A stretch of 64,000 nucleotides of DNA from Roseofilum halophilum BLCC-M91 (GTDB lineage Bacteria > Cyanobacteriota > Cyanobacteriia > Cyanobacteriales > Desertifilaceae): assembly GCF_030068445.1 (NCBI RefSeq), contig NZ_JAQPOK010000100.1, forward strand, positions 1-64,000, given 5' to 3'. Position 1 is the stretch's first letter. Every line of letters starts with the position of its first letter. Below are positions 44,779 to 53,699 of the stretch, piece by piece. The notes beneath the pieces are model-generated. The model was not told the origin of the DNA, did no database searches, and worked only from the letters and a program-made list of their open reading frames with translations. The position numbers and the translations under genes were made by a program.

Positions 44779-46563
44779 CTATAAACCATAGATAAAGGTA
44801 ATTAAGAGGGGAACCGCGAACATCATTAACAGACTCAACGGTGCGCCCACTTTGGTAAAGTCAAAAAACTTATAACCTCCGGGACTATACACCATGGCAT
44901 TGGTTTGATATCCAATGGGAGTCATAAAACTATTAGAAGCAGCAAACACAACAGCATACATAAAGGCGTAGGGGTTTAAGTCTAGGGTTTTAGCCACTTC
45001 TACGGCGATCGGTAACATCAAAATTACGGAGGCATTATTAGAAAGAATTTCTGTCAGCAGAGAAGTAATAATAAAGAAGAATAAGAGTATCCAATAACCG
45101 GATAAGTGGCCTCCTAAACTAATTAAATTTTCAGCTAACCATTGGGTTGCCCCAGATTTATTCATGGCTATACCGAGAGGAAGTAAACCCGCTAACAGAA
45201 AAATCACATCCCAGCGTACAGATCCATAAACTTCTCCTGGTTTTAAGCATCCAGTCATAATCATTAACACCACGCCGGTTAAAGCACTGACTAAAATCGG
45301 AACGATATTAAAGGCAGCCAACATAATAACTCCCGTTGTAATTCCCAGAGCAATCCCAGCTTTTTTACGCCTTAAAACATCTACATTTTTTTGTTCTAAT
45401 ACCAAGAGTTCGCGGGTGGTTTGTAGCCCCACAAAACTCTGTTTTGGCCCTTGAATCAACAACAAATCGCCAAATCTTAACGGAATTTTACCCAGTCTTC
45501 CCTGGACTAATTCAGAACCTCTTCTAATCGCTAAAACTGTGGCATTATAGCGTTGTCGAAATCGCAATTCTTTTAAGGTTGTTCCAATCAATCGAGAATT
45601 GGAGAGAATCAGAACTTCGGCAATTTTTTCTTCTCCAGACGCGATCGCTTTTTCTATGGATTTTTCTTGAAATTTGATATCCGCTAAAATTTCGAGTCCC
45701 TTAGATTCTCTGATTTTCAGTAATTCTTCGCGACTGCTGCGAATGACGAGAATATCACCAGCATTCAAAACTTTATCCGCGAGGGGTTGGGAAAAGCGCT
45801 GTTTATCACGGATAATTTCCAGGACATCTAAATCAAATTTACGCTGAATCCTGGTTTTTTGTAAGGTTTTTCCAATCAAGCTCGATCGAGGAGTAATCAC
45901 CACTTCACTTACATAGTCTTTGAGGTTATAATCTTCTGTCATTAGGTTATTCTCCAAGTGATTGGGCAGCAATTTTGGAGCGATTAAAGACAAATAAGTT
46001 AAGCCGATGATAAACACCATTAACCCTAATTGAGTGAATTGAAAAACCGAAAATTCACCATAACCGAGTTGGGCAGAAACACCACTGGCGAGAATATTGG
46101 TTGATGTGCCAATTAAGGTGAGCAATCCACCTAAAATAGTGGAATAGGATAAAGGGATCAGCAGTTTACTGGGGGAGATTTTTTTACGCTTACTCCATTC
46201 TTCAATAATGGGCAAAAAAATCGCAACAATGGCGGTATTATTAATAAATCCTGAGATGGGCCCCACAATTGAACCCATGACAAAAATTTGTTGGGAAGGA
46301 TGATCTCCTGCCCATCGGAGTATCCAGTTACGGACAACTTGAATCACGCCGGTTTTGGTAATTCCTGCACTGAGGATAAACATGGCCATCACGGTGACTG
46401 TGGCAGGATTACTAAATCCAGAAATCCCTTCTTCAGGAGTGACCAATCCCAGTAACATTAAAGCTACAGTAATGGAGAGGGCGGTAATATCGGCAGGCAG
46501 CCATTCAGTAATGAAAGAAATTAAACCAAGAACAACAACAGTCAGCGTGAGAATAATGGGCAT
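44779..46563 (-). CDS. SLC13 family permease with two TrkA-C domains
   Basis: This 594-residue transporter has membrane helices in the first ~195 residues and again from about 395 to the end. Between them are two RCK/TrkA-C regulatory domains (about 210-290 and 300-385). The SLC13 motif around GFINNTAIVAIFLPIIEEWSKR and the second SILSNNASVILMLPIAVEVA repeat are present. Homologues in Synechocystis (Sll0640-like) transport sulfate with sodium. Substrate is inferred only. Confidence 0.88.
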   Translation of the reverse strand: MPIILTLTVVVLGLISFITEWLPADITALSITVALMLLGLVTPEEGISGFSNPATVTVMAMFILSAGITKTGVIQVVRNWILRWAGDHPSQQIFVMGSIVGPISGFINNTAIVAIFLPIIEEWSKRKKISPSKLLIPLSYSTILGGLLTLIGTSTNILASGVSAQLGYGEFSVFQFTQLGLMVFIIGLTYLSLIAPKLLPNHLENNLMTEDYNLKDYVSEVVITPRSSLIGKTLQKTRIQRKFDLDVLEIIRDKQRFSQPLADKVLNAGDILVIRSSREELLKIRESKGLEILADIKFQEKSIEKAIASGEEKIAEVLILSNSRLIGTTLKELRFRQRYNATVLAIRRGSELVQGRLGKIPLRFGDLLLIQGPKQSFVGLQTTRELLVLEQKNVDVLRRKKAGIALGITTGVIMLAAFNIVPILVSALTGVVLMIMTGCLKPGEVYGSVRWDVIFLLAGLLPLGIAMNKSGATQWLAENLISLGGHLSGYWILLFFFIITSLLTEILSNNASVILMLPIAVEVAKTLDLNPYAFMYAVVFAASNSFMTPIGYQTNAMVYSPGGYKFFDFTKVGAPLSLLMMFAVPLLITFIYGL

Positions 46564-46626
46564 AGTTGGTTAGGGATGATTGAGAACAGAGAAGAAGATG
46601 CTGTTCCCTGATGATGGTTGCGTGTT

Positions 46627-47022
46627 TTAACGAAGGGGGAGTTCTAGCTGTTGTAATTGGGTGGTGTGTTGGGGACAAAGGGTGGCAACAGCAGCAACAA
46701 TTACTTTACCACTTAATCCTCCGATCGCCTGGGCTTGTTCTTCGGTGATGCCGTCTGCAACCAGTTGTTGGGCAATATCATGGACATGCTCTTCTAGGGT
46801 TTGTCCAGAGTTTAAGGCACTGCATGTTTTTTGGGCTAATTCTAGGGTTTGCTCTTGGCCGATCGCCTGATACGCTTGACTTTCTACAGGGGTTAATAGG
46901 GTGGGTAGGAAGTCGTCAAAACTGACGGATTGGTTCATGGGTAGTTGAGCCAATGCCGGGGAGATCAGGCTCAAGAGCAGGGGGGTTAGGCTAAGGCAGG
47001 AAAGCTTAGAGAAAAGGGACAT
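46627..47022 (-). CDS. Small exported hypothetical protein, DUF732-like
   Basis: This 131-residue protein has a signal peptide (LSLTPLLLSLISPALAQ). The mature part is helical and carries two Cys residues (LAQKTCSAL and VATLCPQH) in a pattern similar to small exported DUF732 proteins, with a conserved-looking EEHVHDIAQQLVADGITEEQAQAI. No function is known. Confidence 0.75.
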   Translation of the reverse strand: MSLFSKLSCLSLTPLLLSLISPALAQLPMNQSVSFDDFLPTLLTPVESQAYQAIGQEQTLELAQKTCSALNSGQTLEEHVHDIAQQLVADGITEEQAQAIGGLSGKVIVAAVATLCPQHTTQLQQLELPLR

Positions 47023-47085
47023 GGGAAAGAATGACCATCACATTTTAGAGCTTTTCCTAGTTTAGCAATCCCATCCGGAATGGCC

Positions 47086-49101
47086 CTAGGGTTCGAGTTC
47101 CTCAAAGTTGACTTCGGGTAAGTTGGGGGGAATAATCAGGCGGCGGAAACTGGTTTTATGGCTTTCCCGTTGGGTGAGCAGTTCTACGGAGATCGCCTCA
47201 AATTGGATTTCCATGGCTCCTTTAGGCACACTTAAGTTAAACAGGATGCTGCGGCGATCGTAACCATCAGGAACCAGATCGACGATCCAGCGCGGTTCCT
47301 CTAACAGGGTGCGGGTTTGGGCATCCACTAACCAGTATTTAAGATGGATATTGGGCGATCGCGTGGCTAAAATGGCTTTGATGGCAATGATTTCTTCGGC
47401 GATCCAGTCTCGCTCTGGTGCTTCCAAAATCGGCATCGGAACAGGGGGAAGAGAAGAGAGGGACTCGGATGCTGATGGCTCTTCTGCAACTGGCGATGGC
47501 TCCGGCTGGCGATCGCCGGGATCTAAGACAATTTCTTGGGACTCTTCTGCTGGCGCGAGGAGCAAGGGAAAACGGGTTGTGCCTTCTAAAGGATAGCCAG
47601 AGTCGTTATCGACAAACTCTCCCTCAATTACATCATCATCTTCCTCAAATTCTCCGGCGATCGCCTCATCCTCTTCCCCATCCGTGCGATCCTCCACCCA
47701 ATCTTCAGCCTCTTTAGCCAGATCGTTGAGTCGCTCGCTAAATTTATCTTGCAGGTGTAAGGAGTGGAACGCTTCATCCACGGGGGAAGGAGGAGACGCT
47801 TGGGGAGGTTCGGGGGCTTCTTCCTGGGGTTCGCGGTTCAGATTCAGGGGCGGTAAGGTGAGTTTGGGCTTCGGTTTTTCCGGTTCAGACGAGGGCGGCA
47901 GTTGGGGTAAATCCTGCTCAGGAGGGGATTGGCTGCCGTTGAGTGAGGGCAATTGCAGATATTTGACCTTGGGAGAGTCAGAGGGGGAAAACAGTTGGGG
48001 GGGAAGGGAAGAGGATGGAGAGGCTTCCCAGGAGCGATCGCTTTCTGCTGGGGAGTGCTTGGCAATGTTGAAGAGGTCGAGGTTAACTGAAGGGGGGTTA
48101 ACGGGAGGAGGCGGAGCCATGGGATCGCCGGTGAGGGGGAACGGTAAAATCGGAGGATGGGCCGCTTCTTCTGTATCCCGTTGAACTGTAATGGCTTCCA
48201 TCAATTGTTCTAAGCCTGTGGTGAGGCTAAATTGGGTTTCGGTGAGGGGAGTTGGAGGCGTTTGGGGGCCCTGAGCGGGTATAGCGGGAGTGGGCCAGGA
48301 GTCGAACAGTTGAGCTTGTCCCAGGATAAAGCAGAGGGAGATTGAGTCCGGTAAGTTAAAGCGATATTCAAAGGGAACGGGCAAGCTTTGCAGAATAAGC
48401 TGGTGTTTGAGTTCTTGCAGGGTTTCCAGGTTTTGGGGGTTTTTCAGGGCGATCGCCAGTTGCAAGCCGATGGGTTGGGGAAAGGTTTGGGGGCGATCGC
48501 CGCGCAACTGCCCCGTGAGGGTAATGGGAGCGTTACTATCGGCCACATACATAGTGCGATCGAGGATCAGTTTCAGCGAAGAGAGATCCACTTGTTCCCA
48601 AGAGGATGAGGGGTCTAAGACTGGGGTCGGTTGGGAACGTTCTGGAGGGGGAGGCACATCAAAGAAGCTACTATCGTAGGCTTCGGGTTCTTCGGGTTCT
48701 TCTGATTCTTCCGGTTCTTGGAGCGCCTCGGCTTCTATTTCCTCGTCAATTTCATCTGCTTCTGGATCGAAACATAAGGCTTCTAGAGAAACCTGATAGG
48801 TTTGGGCTGGTTGGTCTGGAGGTTCGGCAATACAGGAAATTTCCCACAGTCCCGGTTTCAGATAAGTGTAGGGAAAGACGACCATCAGGCCTTCTTTATT
48901 GGTGTGGTGCTGACGGGTTTGAATTTGGGGAGGGGATGAAGCGTGCAGTTGGTAGCTGAGGTGAATGTCGATCGCCGTTTGTGGATAGGGCGATCGCAGC
49001 ACCAAACGATATTGTCCCTCTAACACTTCGACGCTAGGGGGTTCTAAGGGTAACCAGGCGCGATCGCCCTCTTTTTGAATCAGAAATTCCCAGGCTTTCA
49101 T
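47086..49101 (-). CDS. Conserved cyanobacterial hypothetical protein, partly disordered
   Basis: This 671-residue protein starts at ATG 49101 (MKAWEFLIQKEGDRAWLPLE). The N-terminal ~110 residues form beta-rich segments (EGQYRLVLRSPYPQTAIDIHLSYQL) with an Ig-like or carbohydrate-binding look. A long Pro/Glu/Ser-rich acidic linker follows, then a C-terminal beta-rich region (IHLKYWLVDAQTRTLLEEPRWIVDLVP). No catalytic motif is seen. Homologous multi-segment proteins are known only as hypothetical cyanobacterial proteins. Confidence 0.75.
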   Translation of the reverse strand: MKAWEFLIQKEGDRAWLPLEPPSVEVLEGQYRLVLRSPYPQTAIDIHLSYQLHASSPPQIQTRQHHTNKEGLMVVFPYTYLKPGLWEISCIAEPPDQPAQTYQVSLEALCFDPEADEIDEEIEAEALQEPEESEEPEEPEAYDSSFFDVPPPPERSQPTPVLDPSSSWEQVDLSSLKLILDRTMYVADSNAPITLTGQLRGDRPQTFPQPIGLQLAIALKNPQNLETLQELKHQLILQSLPVPFEYRFNLPDSISLCFILGQAQLFDSWPTPAIPAQGPQTPPTPLTETQFSLTTGLEQLMEAITVQRDTEEAAHPPILPFPLTGDPMAPPPPVNPPSVNLDLFNIAKHSPAESDRSWEASPSSSLPPQLFSPSDSPKVKYLQLPSLNGSQSPPEQDLPQLPPSSEPEKPKPKLTLPPLNLNREPQEEAPEPPQASPPSPVDEAFHSLHLQDKFSERLNDLAKEAEDWVEDRTDGEEDEAIAGEFEEDDDVIEGEFVDNDSGYPLEGTTRFPLLLAPAEESQEIVLDPGDRQPEPSPVAEEPSASESLSSLPPVPMPILEAPERDWIAEEIIAIKAILATRSPNIHLKYWLVDAQTRTLLEEPRWIVDLVPDGYDRRSILFNLSVPKGAMEIQFEAISVELLTQRESHKTSFRRLIIPPNLPEVNFEELEP

Positions 49102-49190
49102 GGTGGCTGGTTTGCAGTTCGTGCCCATCAAGGTTGCTAAATTACGTCCGATCCTAACTTAATTGTTGTCTTCTTGGGCCAGACCTAGCA

Positions 49191-50258
49191 TCAAGGCTTT
49201 GAACTCACGAGATATTGTAGCGTCGCTTCCATAACGGCATTGGTATGCCTGATGACACTTAAAACTAAAGCTTCTCGGTAAATCCGTTGCCCTGGGTGAT
49301 CGGTTTGGTTTGCCCTGCCTCTAGAAACCAGGATCGCTGCTAATGTACATTCATGGGTTAAGGCGATCGCCTGAGCGCGTAATTGCACCTCTTGCTCCAG
49401 GGATAAATGCTGTTGCTCCTTCGCCCGGTAAATCTGTTGACGACAATCCTCCAGTCGATCGGATAAAGCTACACTATGAGGGACAATCTCAGTCTGTTTT
49501 TGGCTGGCCTTCTCCACTAAATCTAAGCTGGCTCTAGCTAATCCTAACAACGGAAACGTTGGATCTAAGACACTGTTGCGATCCTTGTTAGCGATCCAAT
49601 CGGGCGATCGAATCGCAACCACCTGGCGATCGGCAATGAAATAGCGATCGCATTGGGCACTCACCGTATTCGTGGATGCCATCGCTGCCAAAGCCATCGG
49701 TGGAGAAAAGCGTAAATCTCCCCTAACCGATGAAACCAAAGGAATCAGAGCAAAAAGAATGTGCCCATCCGGTAATCTCGCAGCAATCACCGCTTCTTGA
49801 AACAAATTCCAGCCCGTGATCCAAGGCAGATATCCAGATAACCGATAACCCCCATCAACGTTTGTCGCCTCTAACGTCGGTTTGTCCCGGCTCACATGAG
49901 CATAGGATACGCCGATCAAACGCTCACCCGATCGCATTTTCGGTAGATAATCCCTTTTCAAACTTTCATTTTCACCACCGGCAATAAAAGAGCCAGCCGT
50001 CTGATGTTGAATTTGGGTAAAAGCCAACGTGCCCGAATAGCGCGTTAATCTCTCTAAAAAACCAAAATAATCTCCTGGACTCACTTCGATTCCACTCCAT
50101 TGAGCCGGAATATTCAGCCCCAGGAGCGATCGCCCACCTAAACCCGCCAATCCTTGGCCCAAACTCTCCGTTTTTTCCTCCATTGCCTCTGGATTCGGAG
50201 CCGTTTCCAGATAATCTTCCGTGAGTTGCCATAGATTGAAAGAAGTAGGGGCTTGCAT
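49191..50258 (-). CDS. Acyl-CoA dehydrogenase family protein
   Basis: This 355-residue protein has the three-part acyl-CoA dehydrogenase fold: an N-terminal helical domain, a middle strand region (RLIGVSYAHVSRDKPTLEATNVDGGYRLSGYLPWITGW) and a C-terminal helical bundle (QIYRAKEQQHLSLEQEVQLRAQAIALTHECTLA). The usual FAD-binding and catalytic Glu motifs are not clearly visible. The enzyme may be a divergent or non-canonical member; substrate unknown. Confidence 0.75.
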   Translation of the reverse strand: MQAPTSFNLWQLTEDYLETAPNPEAMEEKTESLGQGLAGLGGRSLLGLNIPAQWSGIEVSPGDYFGFLERLTRYSGTLAFTQIQHQTAGSFIAGGENESLKRDYLPKMRSGERLIGVSYAHVSRDKPTLEATNVDGGYRLSGYLPWITGWNLFQEAVIAARLPDGHILFALIPLVSSVRGDLRFSPPMALAAMASTNTVSAQCDRYFIADRQVVAIRSPDWIANKDRNSVLDPTFPLLGLARASLDLVEKASQKQTEIVPHSVALSDRLEDCRQQIYRAKEQQHLSLEQEVQLRAQAIALTHECTLAAILVSRGRANQTDHPGQRIYREALVLSVIRHTNAVMEATLQYLVSSKP

Positions 50259-50288
50259 AGTTTCTGCTTTTGGAATCGGTTGATATGA

Positions 50289-50325
50289 CTGGAGTGGGAG
50301 CGTCTGGCTCCCTAGATTTTTAATT
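50289..50325. repeat. Dispersed repeat (GGGAGCGTCTGGCTCCC family), copy 3
   Basis: Same orientation as the copy at 35649-35692 and inverted to 21769-21804. It lies between the divergent acyl-CoA dehydrogenase-like gene and thiE. Confidence 0.75.
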
Positions 50326-50434
50326 TCTGAGTGGATTTTACCATCCTTGTCAAGGGTACGGTCTAGACTTCCGTTGACCAGTGCTTCGCGCGATATGGCA
50401 GGATATCCTAGTGGTGAAGAATGAAAACGGGGTA

Positions 50435-51520
50435 ATGGCGGAGCTATTCAACGGTCACGTTATGGGAAAATCTGTAATTTATCGCATTTTAGATGCTAAT
50501 CTAGACCGCGCCAGGGAAGGATTGCGGATCGTGGAAGAGTGGTGTCGGTTTGGGTTGAATAACCCGGATCTGACGGAGGAGTGTAAGCGGTTGCGCCAGG
50601 AGTTGGCCCAATGGCATACGGCGGAAATTCGGGCGGCTCGGAATACGCCCGACGATCCGGGAACCCAGTTAACTCACGAGCGAGAAGAATGTCGGGGAAC
50701 GATTCATCAGCTACTCCAGGCGAATTTATGTCGGGTTGAGGAGGCGCTGCGGGTTCTGGAGGAGTATGGCAAGCTGGAAGACCGGCAGATGGGCCGGGTG
50801 TGCAAGCAAATGCGCTACCGGGTGTATACTCTGGAGACTCAGTTAATGGCCTATGGTCGCCATCAGCAGCTCTTGGAGGCGCAGTTATATTTGGTGACTT
50901 CTCCGATGCCGGAATTGTTGGAGGTGGTGGAGGCGGCTCTGCAAGGGGGGCTGAAGCTGGTTCAATATCGGGATAAGAATACTGAGGATGGGGAGCGTTT
51001 TGCTTTGGCTCAGAGTTTGCGACAATTGTGCGATCGCTATGGCGCTTTGTTCTTGATTAATGACCGGGTAGATTTGGCGTTGGCAGTGGATGCGGATGGG
51101 GTTCATTTGGGACAACAGGATCTGCCTATTGCTGTGGCGCGGGAAATGTTGGGGTCTCAGAAAATTATCGGTTGTTCGACGACGAATCCGGAAGAGATGA
51201 AACGGGCGATCGCAAACGGTGCTGATTATGTGGGGGTGGGGCCGGTGTTTGCCACGCCTACGAAACCGAATAAGGCGGCCGCTGGCCATGAGTATGTGCG
51301 CTATGCGGCTGGGCATTGTCCGATTCCCTGGTTTGCGATCGGTGGCATTGATGTGAATAATTTTAATGAGGTGCTAGAATCGGGCGCTCACCGTATTGCT
51401 GTGGTGCGATCGATTATGGAAGCGGAACAACCAACGCTGGTGACCCAATATTTCCTCTCTCAACTCGCACGGATGGAAACCATGAAAGCGATCCAAAATA
51501 CTCAAGCAGCGAGGGTGTAG
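50435..51520 (+). CDS. thiE: Thiamine phosphate synthase with cyanobacterial N-terminal domain
   Basis: ThiE joins hydroxymethylpyrimidine diphosphate and thiazole phosphate. The protein is 361 residues from ATG 50435, the start with a GGGG ribosome-site-like run; other in-frame starts are possible. The first ~130 residues (ILDANLDRAREGLRIVEEWCRF) form the extra helical domain found on cyanobacterial ThiE. The TIM barrel follows with LVQYRDKN, NDRVDLALAVDADGVHLGQQDLP, GADYVGVGPVFATPTKP and FAIGGI. thiS follows after nine bases. No TPP riboswitch is visible upstream. Confidence 0.93.
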   Translation: MAELFNGHVMGKSVIYRILDANLDRAREGLRIVEEWCRFGLNNPDLTEECKRLRQELAQWHTAEIRAARNTPDDPGTQLTHEREECRGTIHQLLQANLCRVEEALRVLEEYGKLEDRQMGRVCKQMRYRVYTLETQLMAYGRHQQLLEAQLYLVTSPMPELLEVVEAALQGGLKLVQYRDKNTEDGERFALAQSLRQLCDRYGALFLINDRVDLALAVDADGVHLGQQDLPIAVAREMLGSQKIIGCSTTNPEEMKRAIANGADYVGVGPVFATPTKPNKAAAGHEYVRYAAGHCPIPWFAIGGIDVNNFNEVLESGAHRIAVVRSIMEAEQPTLVTQYFLSQLARMETMKAIQNTQAARV

Positions 51521-51529
51521 AGGTTGAGT

Positions 51530-51739
51530 ATGGCAGAAATCACTTTACAGGTCAATGGGGACTCCCTCCCTTGTGCCCCTGGCATGAATTTACCCCAGTT
51601 TTTAGAGTCCATCGACTTAAATCCCCGCTTAGTGGCGGTGGAATATAATGGCGAAATCCTCCATCGCCAGTTTTGGGATACGACTGAGATTAAGGAGGGC
51701 GATCGCCTGGAAATTGTCACCATTGTGGGTGGTGGGTAA
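51530..51739 (+). CDS. thiS: Sulfur carrier protein ThiS
   Basis: This 69-residue ubiquitin-like protein carries sulfur as a C-terminal thiocarboxylate to the thiazole synthase. The required diglycine end is present (IVTIVGGG), and the beta-grasp fold is suggested by ITLQVNGDSL and GDRLEIVTIV. ATG 51530 is chosen over the in-frame TTG at 51524. It is translated directly after thiE. Confidence 0.93.
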   Translation: MAEITLQVNGDSLPCAPGMNLPQFLESIDLNPRLVAVEYNGEILHRQFWDTTEIKEGDRLEIVTIVGGG

Positions 51740-51751
51740 CGTTCCAGGGTT

Positions 51752-51810
51752 AACCGGGTTTTTCTGACTGATATCAGTTAAGTAACAAAAGCCATCTGAA
51801 AACCCGGTTT
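51752..51810. terminator. Inverted repeat after thiS
   Basis: The 11-base arms AACCGGGTTTT and AAAACCCGGTT (about 51752 and 51800) are separated by about 35 bases. It is placed just after thiS, so could end the thiES transcript, although the loop is long. Confidence 0.4.
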
Positions 51811-51835
51811 CTTCGTTTGGGGGAAGCAAAGAGCG

Positions 51836-51967
51836 ATGAATGCAGGTGGAATTTGTTTAGACGCTTCCCCAATAATTTCTATACTCATAGGTCAAGAGGA
51901 AAAGTTCTAATACGAATATCTAAGAAGGCGATCGCTATTGGAATTTATCATGAACGAAACATCTAGG
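51836..51967 (+). pseudogene. Possible PIN-domain N-terminal remnant
   Basis: A 43-codon frame starts MNAGGICLDASPIISILIG. The (I/V)CLDASPIISIL pattern matches the first strand and helix of PIN toxins, including the catalytic Asp. After that the frame enters the cassette remnant at 51937 and stops. Most likely debris of a lost toxin. Confidence 0.3.
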
Positions 51968-51985
51968 TTCCCCGATCGCGTCGTG
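51937..51985 (+). pseudogene. Remnant of the two-gene cassette (A/B junction)
   Basis: TATTGGAATTTATCATGA and the next ~25 bases repeat the junction at 52957-52999, with three mismatches over about 41 bases. It keeps the last codons of gene A (WNLS), the ATGA overlap and the first codons of gene B, then diverges. Confidence 0.75.
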
Positions 51986-52429
51986 CTACAAAATCGTCAA
52001 ATAAGTATCCATTGAGGTTTCAGGTAACACTTTAAGGGTCTGATTTTTCAAGTCGAGTTCAATTCCTAATGCTTCCAGAGGAAAAACTCCCAAGAGAGGA
52101 TCGCGTCCTCCCGGCAATTCTAAGCATTCAAACGTTCCTTCTCGACCTAATAAGGAAATACTCGCGTCTCGGAAAAGTCGTGCTTTGCTGAATCCATTAG
52201 CAGTAGCTACATCCACTTCTTTGAACAATTCTAAGCCTAATTGGGCGATCGCCTCGGAAGGTAAACACAAGGTGCTTGCTCCTGTATCTACAAGCACATT
52301 ATCTAGAGTTACCGATCGCACTTCTTCTGAAGGAATTAAACCTCGCCCAGCATTAGCTTGGTCAATACGGTTGGTTATGGTTAAAGGGGTGATAATTTTG
52401 CCCATGGGCGTTTCCGTTTGAGTTGTCAT
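51986..52429 (-). CDS. Retropepsin-like aspartic protease family protein
   Basis: This 147-residue protein has the clan AA motif VDTGAST with the preceding VTLDNVL strand, and the second conserved region LLGVFPLEALGIELDLKNQTL, as in small single-domain aspartyl proteases of cyanobacteria and other bacteria. Such proteins would need to dimerise to make the active site. The initial Met is at 52429. The gene lies in the repeat-rich accessory patch, next to the cassette remnant. Target unknown. Confidence 0.8.
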   Translation of the reverse strand: MTTQTETPMGKIITPLTITNRIDQANAGRGLIPSEEVRSVTLDNVLVDTGASTLCLPSEAIAQLGLELFKEVDVATANGFSKARLFRDASISLLGREGTFECLELPGGRDPLLGVFPLEALGIELDLKNQTLKVLPETSMDTYLTIL

Positions 52430-52484
52430 AGTTGTACGTCGTGTTACTCTACCTCGATTATGACTAATTTTTGAGCAGAAGTGC

Positions 52485-52593
52485 GATCGCCCCCCAAAAG
52501 GCGATCGCCAATGCTCAAGAGGCGATCGCCAGTTACCTTGAGTTTTGCCAAGAAGATAGTATTACTCCTCCAAGTCCAAGTTCAGTTGCTGCT
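52485..52593. repeat. HIP1-rich dispersed repeat, copy R1
   Basis: This segment contains GGCGATCGCC repeats and the conserved block CTCCAAGTCCAAGTTCAGT. It resembles R2-R4 and is derived from the 5' part of the coding sequence at 54874-55344. It ends just before the cassette gene A1. Confidence 0.75.
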
Positions 52594-52628
52594 ATATTAT
52601 GTGAGTGACACTAATCAACGATCGCCAA

Positions 52629-52973
52629 ATGGCTAAATTATCCCCAGATCGTAGCACCCTGATTTGGAACTTGAAACAAGACTTATTAGATATTGTCGAT
52701 GAAGCCAAAGCTGCTGAGTTAGCTTTATTAGAGGGTTTTGGAGAAACCGATCGCACTATTGAAGCTTTGGATCAACTCACCGAAATTGCTGAACAAGCTA
52801 AAGAACGATTTTCTCAATTGTCGATTGTACAAATTAGAATTGCCGAATCGCAACCGATCGCCCCTCAAGATCTGTTAACATTGTTAGACGATCGAATAGG
52901 GGCAATCTCTGGCCGAGTGCCTGCTTTGAAACAGAGTACACAAGAAATTAAGGTAGATTGGAATTTATCATGA
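52629..52973 (+). CDS. Unrecognised cassette gene A, copy 1 (114 residues)
   Basis: No family was recognised. The protein is acidic and helix-rich (WNLKQDLLDIVDEAKAAELA, ALDQLTEIAEQAKERFSQL). It has a close paralogue of exactly equal length at 58371-58715, sharing the start MAK-S, TIWNLK, FGET, RIAE and the final WNL. The ATG at 52629 is chosen over an upstream in-frame start because it gives this alignment. Its TGA overlaps the ATG of the next gene (ATGA), so A and B are translationally coupled. A -10-like TATATT lies 35 bases upstream. Gene pair function unknown. Confidence 0.8.
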   Translation: MAKLSPDRSTLIWNLKQDLLDIVDEAKAAELALLEGFGETDRTIEALDQLTEIAEQAKERFSQLSIVQIRIAESQPIAPQDLLTLLDDRIGAISGRVPALKQSTQEIKVDWNLS

Positions 52974-53152
52974 ATGAAACATCTGGATTCCCCGATCGCT
53001 CCCAAGTACAGCAAACTCTGAGCAGAGCGCATCGTAGTTGTCAGGAAATGGAGTTAGCGGGTTTGGAGTTGCAAGAGGTGATTGAACGATTAGAGAGCAA
53101 TATTAGGCAACAACGTCTCAAGCGACTCAAACAAGTTTCTTCAGTTGAGTAA
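52970..53152 (+). CDS. Unrecognised cassette gene B, copy 1 (60 residues)
   Basis: This is a small basic, probably coiled-coil protein (RAHRSCQEMELAGLELQEVI, then ESNIRQQRLKRLKQ). It overlaps gene A by four bases and has a paralogue of similar layout at 58712-58909, sharing the Arg/Ser-rich N-terminal part, a LELE helix and the C-terminal R-Q-x-R-L-x-R-L run. Acidic A and basic B encoded together suggests they bind one another. It could be a TA-like pair, but no known TA family was recognised. Confidence 0.75.
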   Translation: MNETSGFPDRSQVQQTLSRAHRSCQEMELAGLELQEVIERLESNIRQQRLKRLKQVSSVE

Positions 53153-53154
53153 AA

Positions 53155-53364
53155 GGCGATCGCCAATCCTCAAGATCGCCACTTACCTTGAGTATTGCCA
53201 AGAAAACGGTTTAACCCCTCCAAGTCCAAGTTCAGTTGCTGCTTAAATTTCAGGCGATCGCGAAGCGAAACGGAGTTTTATCGCCCCCCAAAATCACTAA
53301 ACCCCCAAAAGGCGATCGCCAATGCTCAAGAGGCGATCGTGCCAGCGATGGGTCGCATTATCGC
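53155..53364. repeat. HIP1-rich dispersed repeat, copy R2
   Basis: This copy has GCGATCGC sites, the conserved block CTCCAAGTCCAAGTTCAGT, a GCGATCGCGAAGCGAAACGG segment and the CCCCCAAAATCACTAAACC block. Open frames across it are repeat-derived. Confidence 0.8.
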
Positions 53365-53366
53365 CT

Positions 53367-53699
53367 TTACTCTGCCTCTTCATCCCAATCTTCAGCCGTT
53401 AGGAGTGCTTGTTTGCTATGACGAACATGAATGATGTATACTATATCATTGCGAATTACAAATAATATTCGATAAACATTAGGACTTTTTCCATAGAGCA
53501 GTTGTCGAACTTCTTCCGGAAACACATCATTTTCAATGGCTAAAGCGCAGCGTCGGGGCTTGACTTGTAATGTAGCAAGTTTATCCATTAATTTACGAAA
53601 CCACTGATCGCCGTAGCTTGGGTTCCGCTCTTTTAACCACTCATAAGCCACTTCAATTTCAATTTCCGCACCTTTAGTAATCTGAACTTGGAATTCCAT
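53367..53699 (-). CDS. RelE/ParE family toxin
   Basis: This 110-residue toxin has the RelE/ParE fold signature: AYEWLKERNPSYGDQWF, the PRRCALAIENDVF region and the C-terminal YRILFVIRNDIVYIIHVRHSKQALL. It is the second gene of a pair, overlapping the antitoxin end by 26 bases. Length and motifs appear intact. It would act on mRNA (RelE-like) or gyrase (ParE-like); which is not evident. Confidence 0.85.
   Translation of the reverse strand: MEFQVQITKGAEIEIEVAYEWLKERNPSYGDQWFRKLMDKLATLQVKPRRCALAIENDVFPEEVRQLLYGKSPNVYRILFVIRNDIVYIIHVRHSKQALLTAEDWDEEAE

Noticed and set aside
50259..50434. Possible TPP riboswitch before thiE
   Set aside because: The conserved CTGAGA and ACCTGAT-type core elements are absent.
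53195..53434. 79-codon frame resembling 54106-54324
   Set aside because: Both are repeat-derived (R2 and R3); the shared peptide is in the repeat and not conserved outside it.
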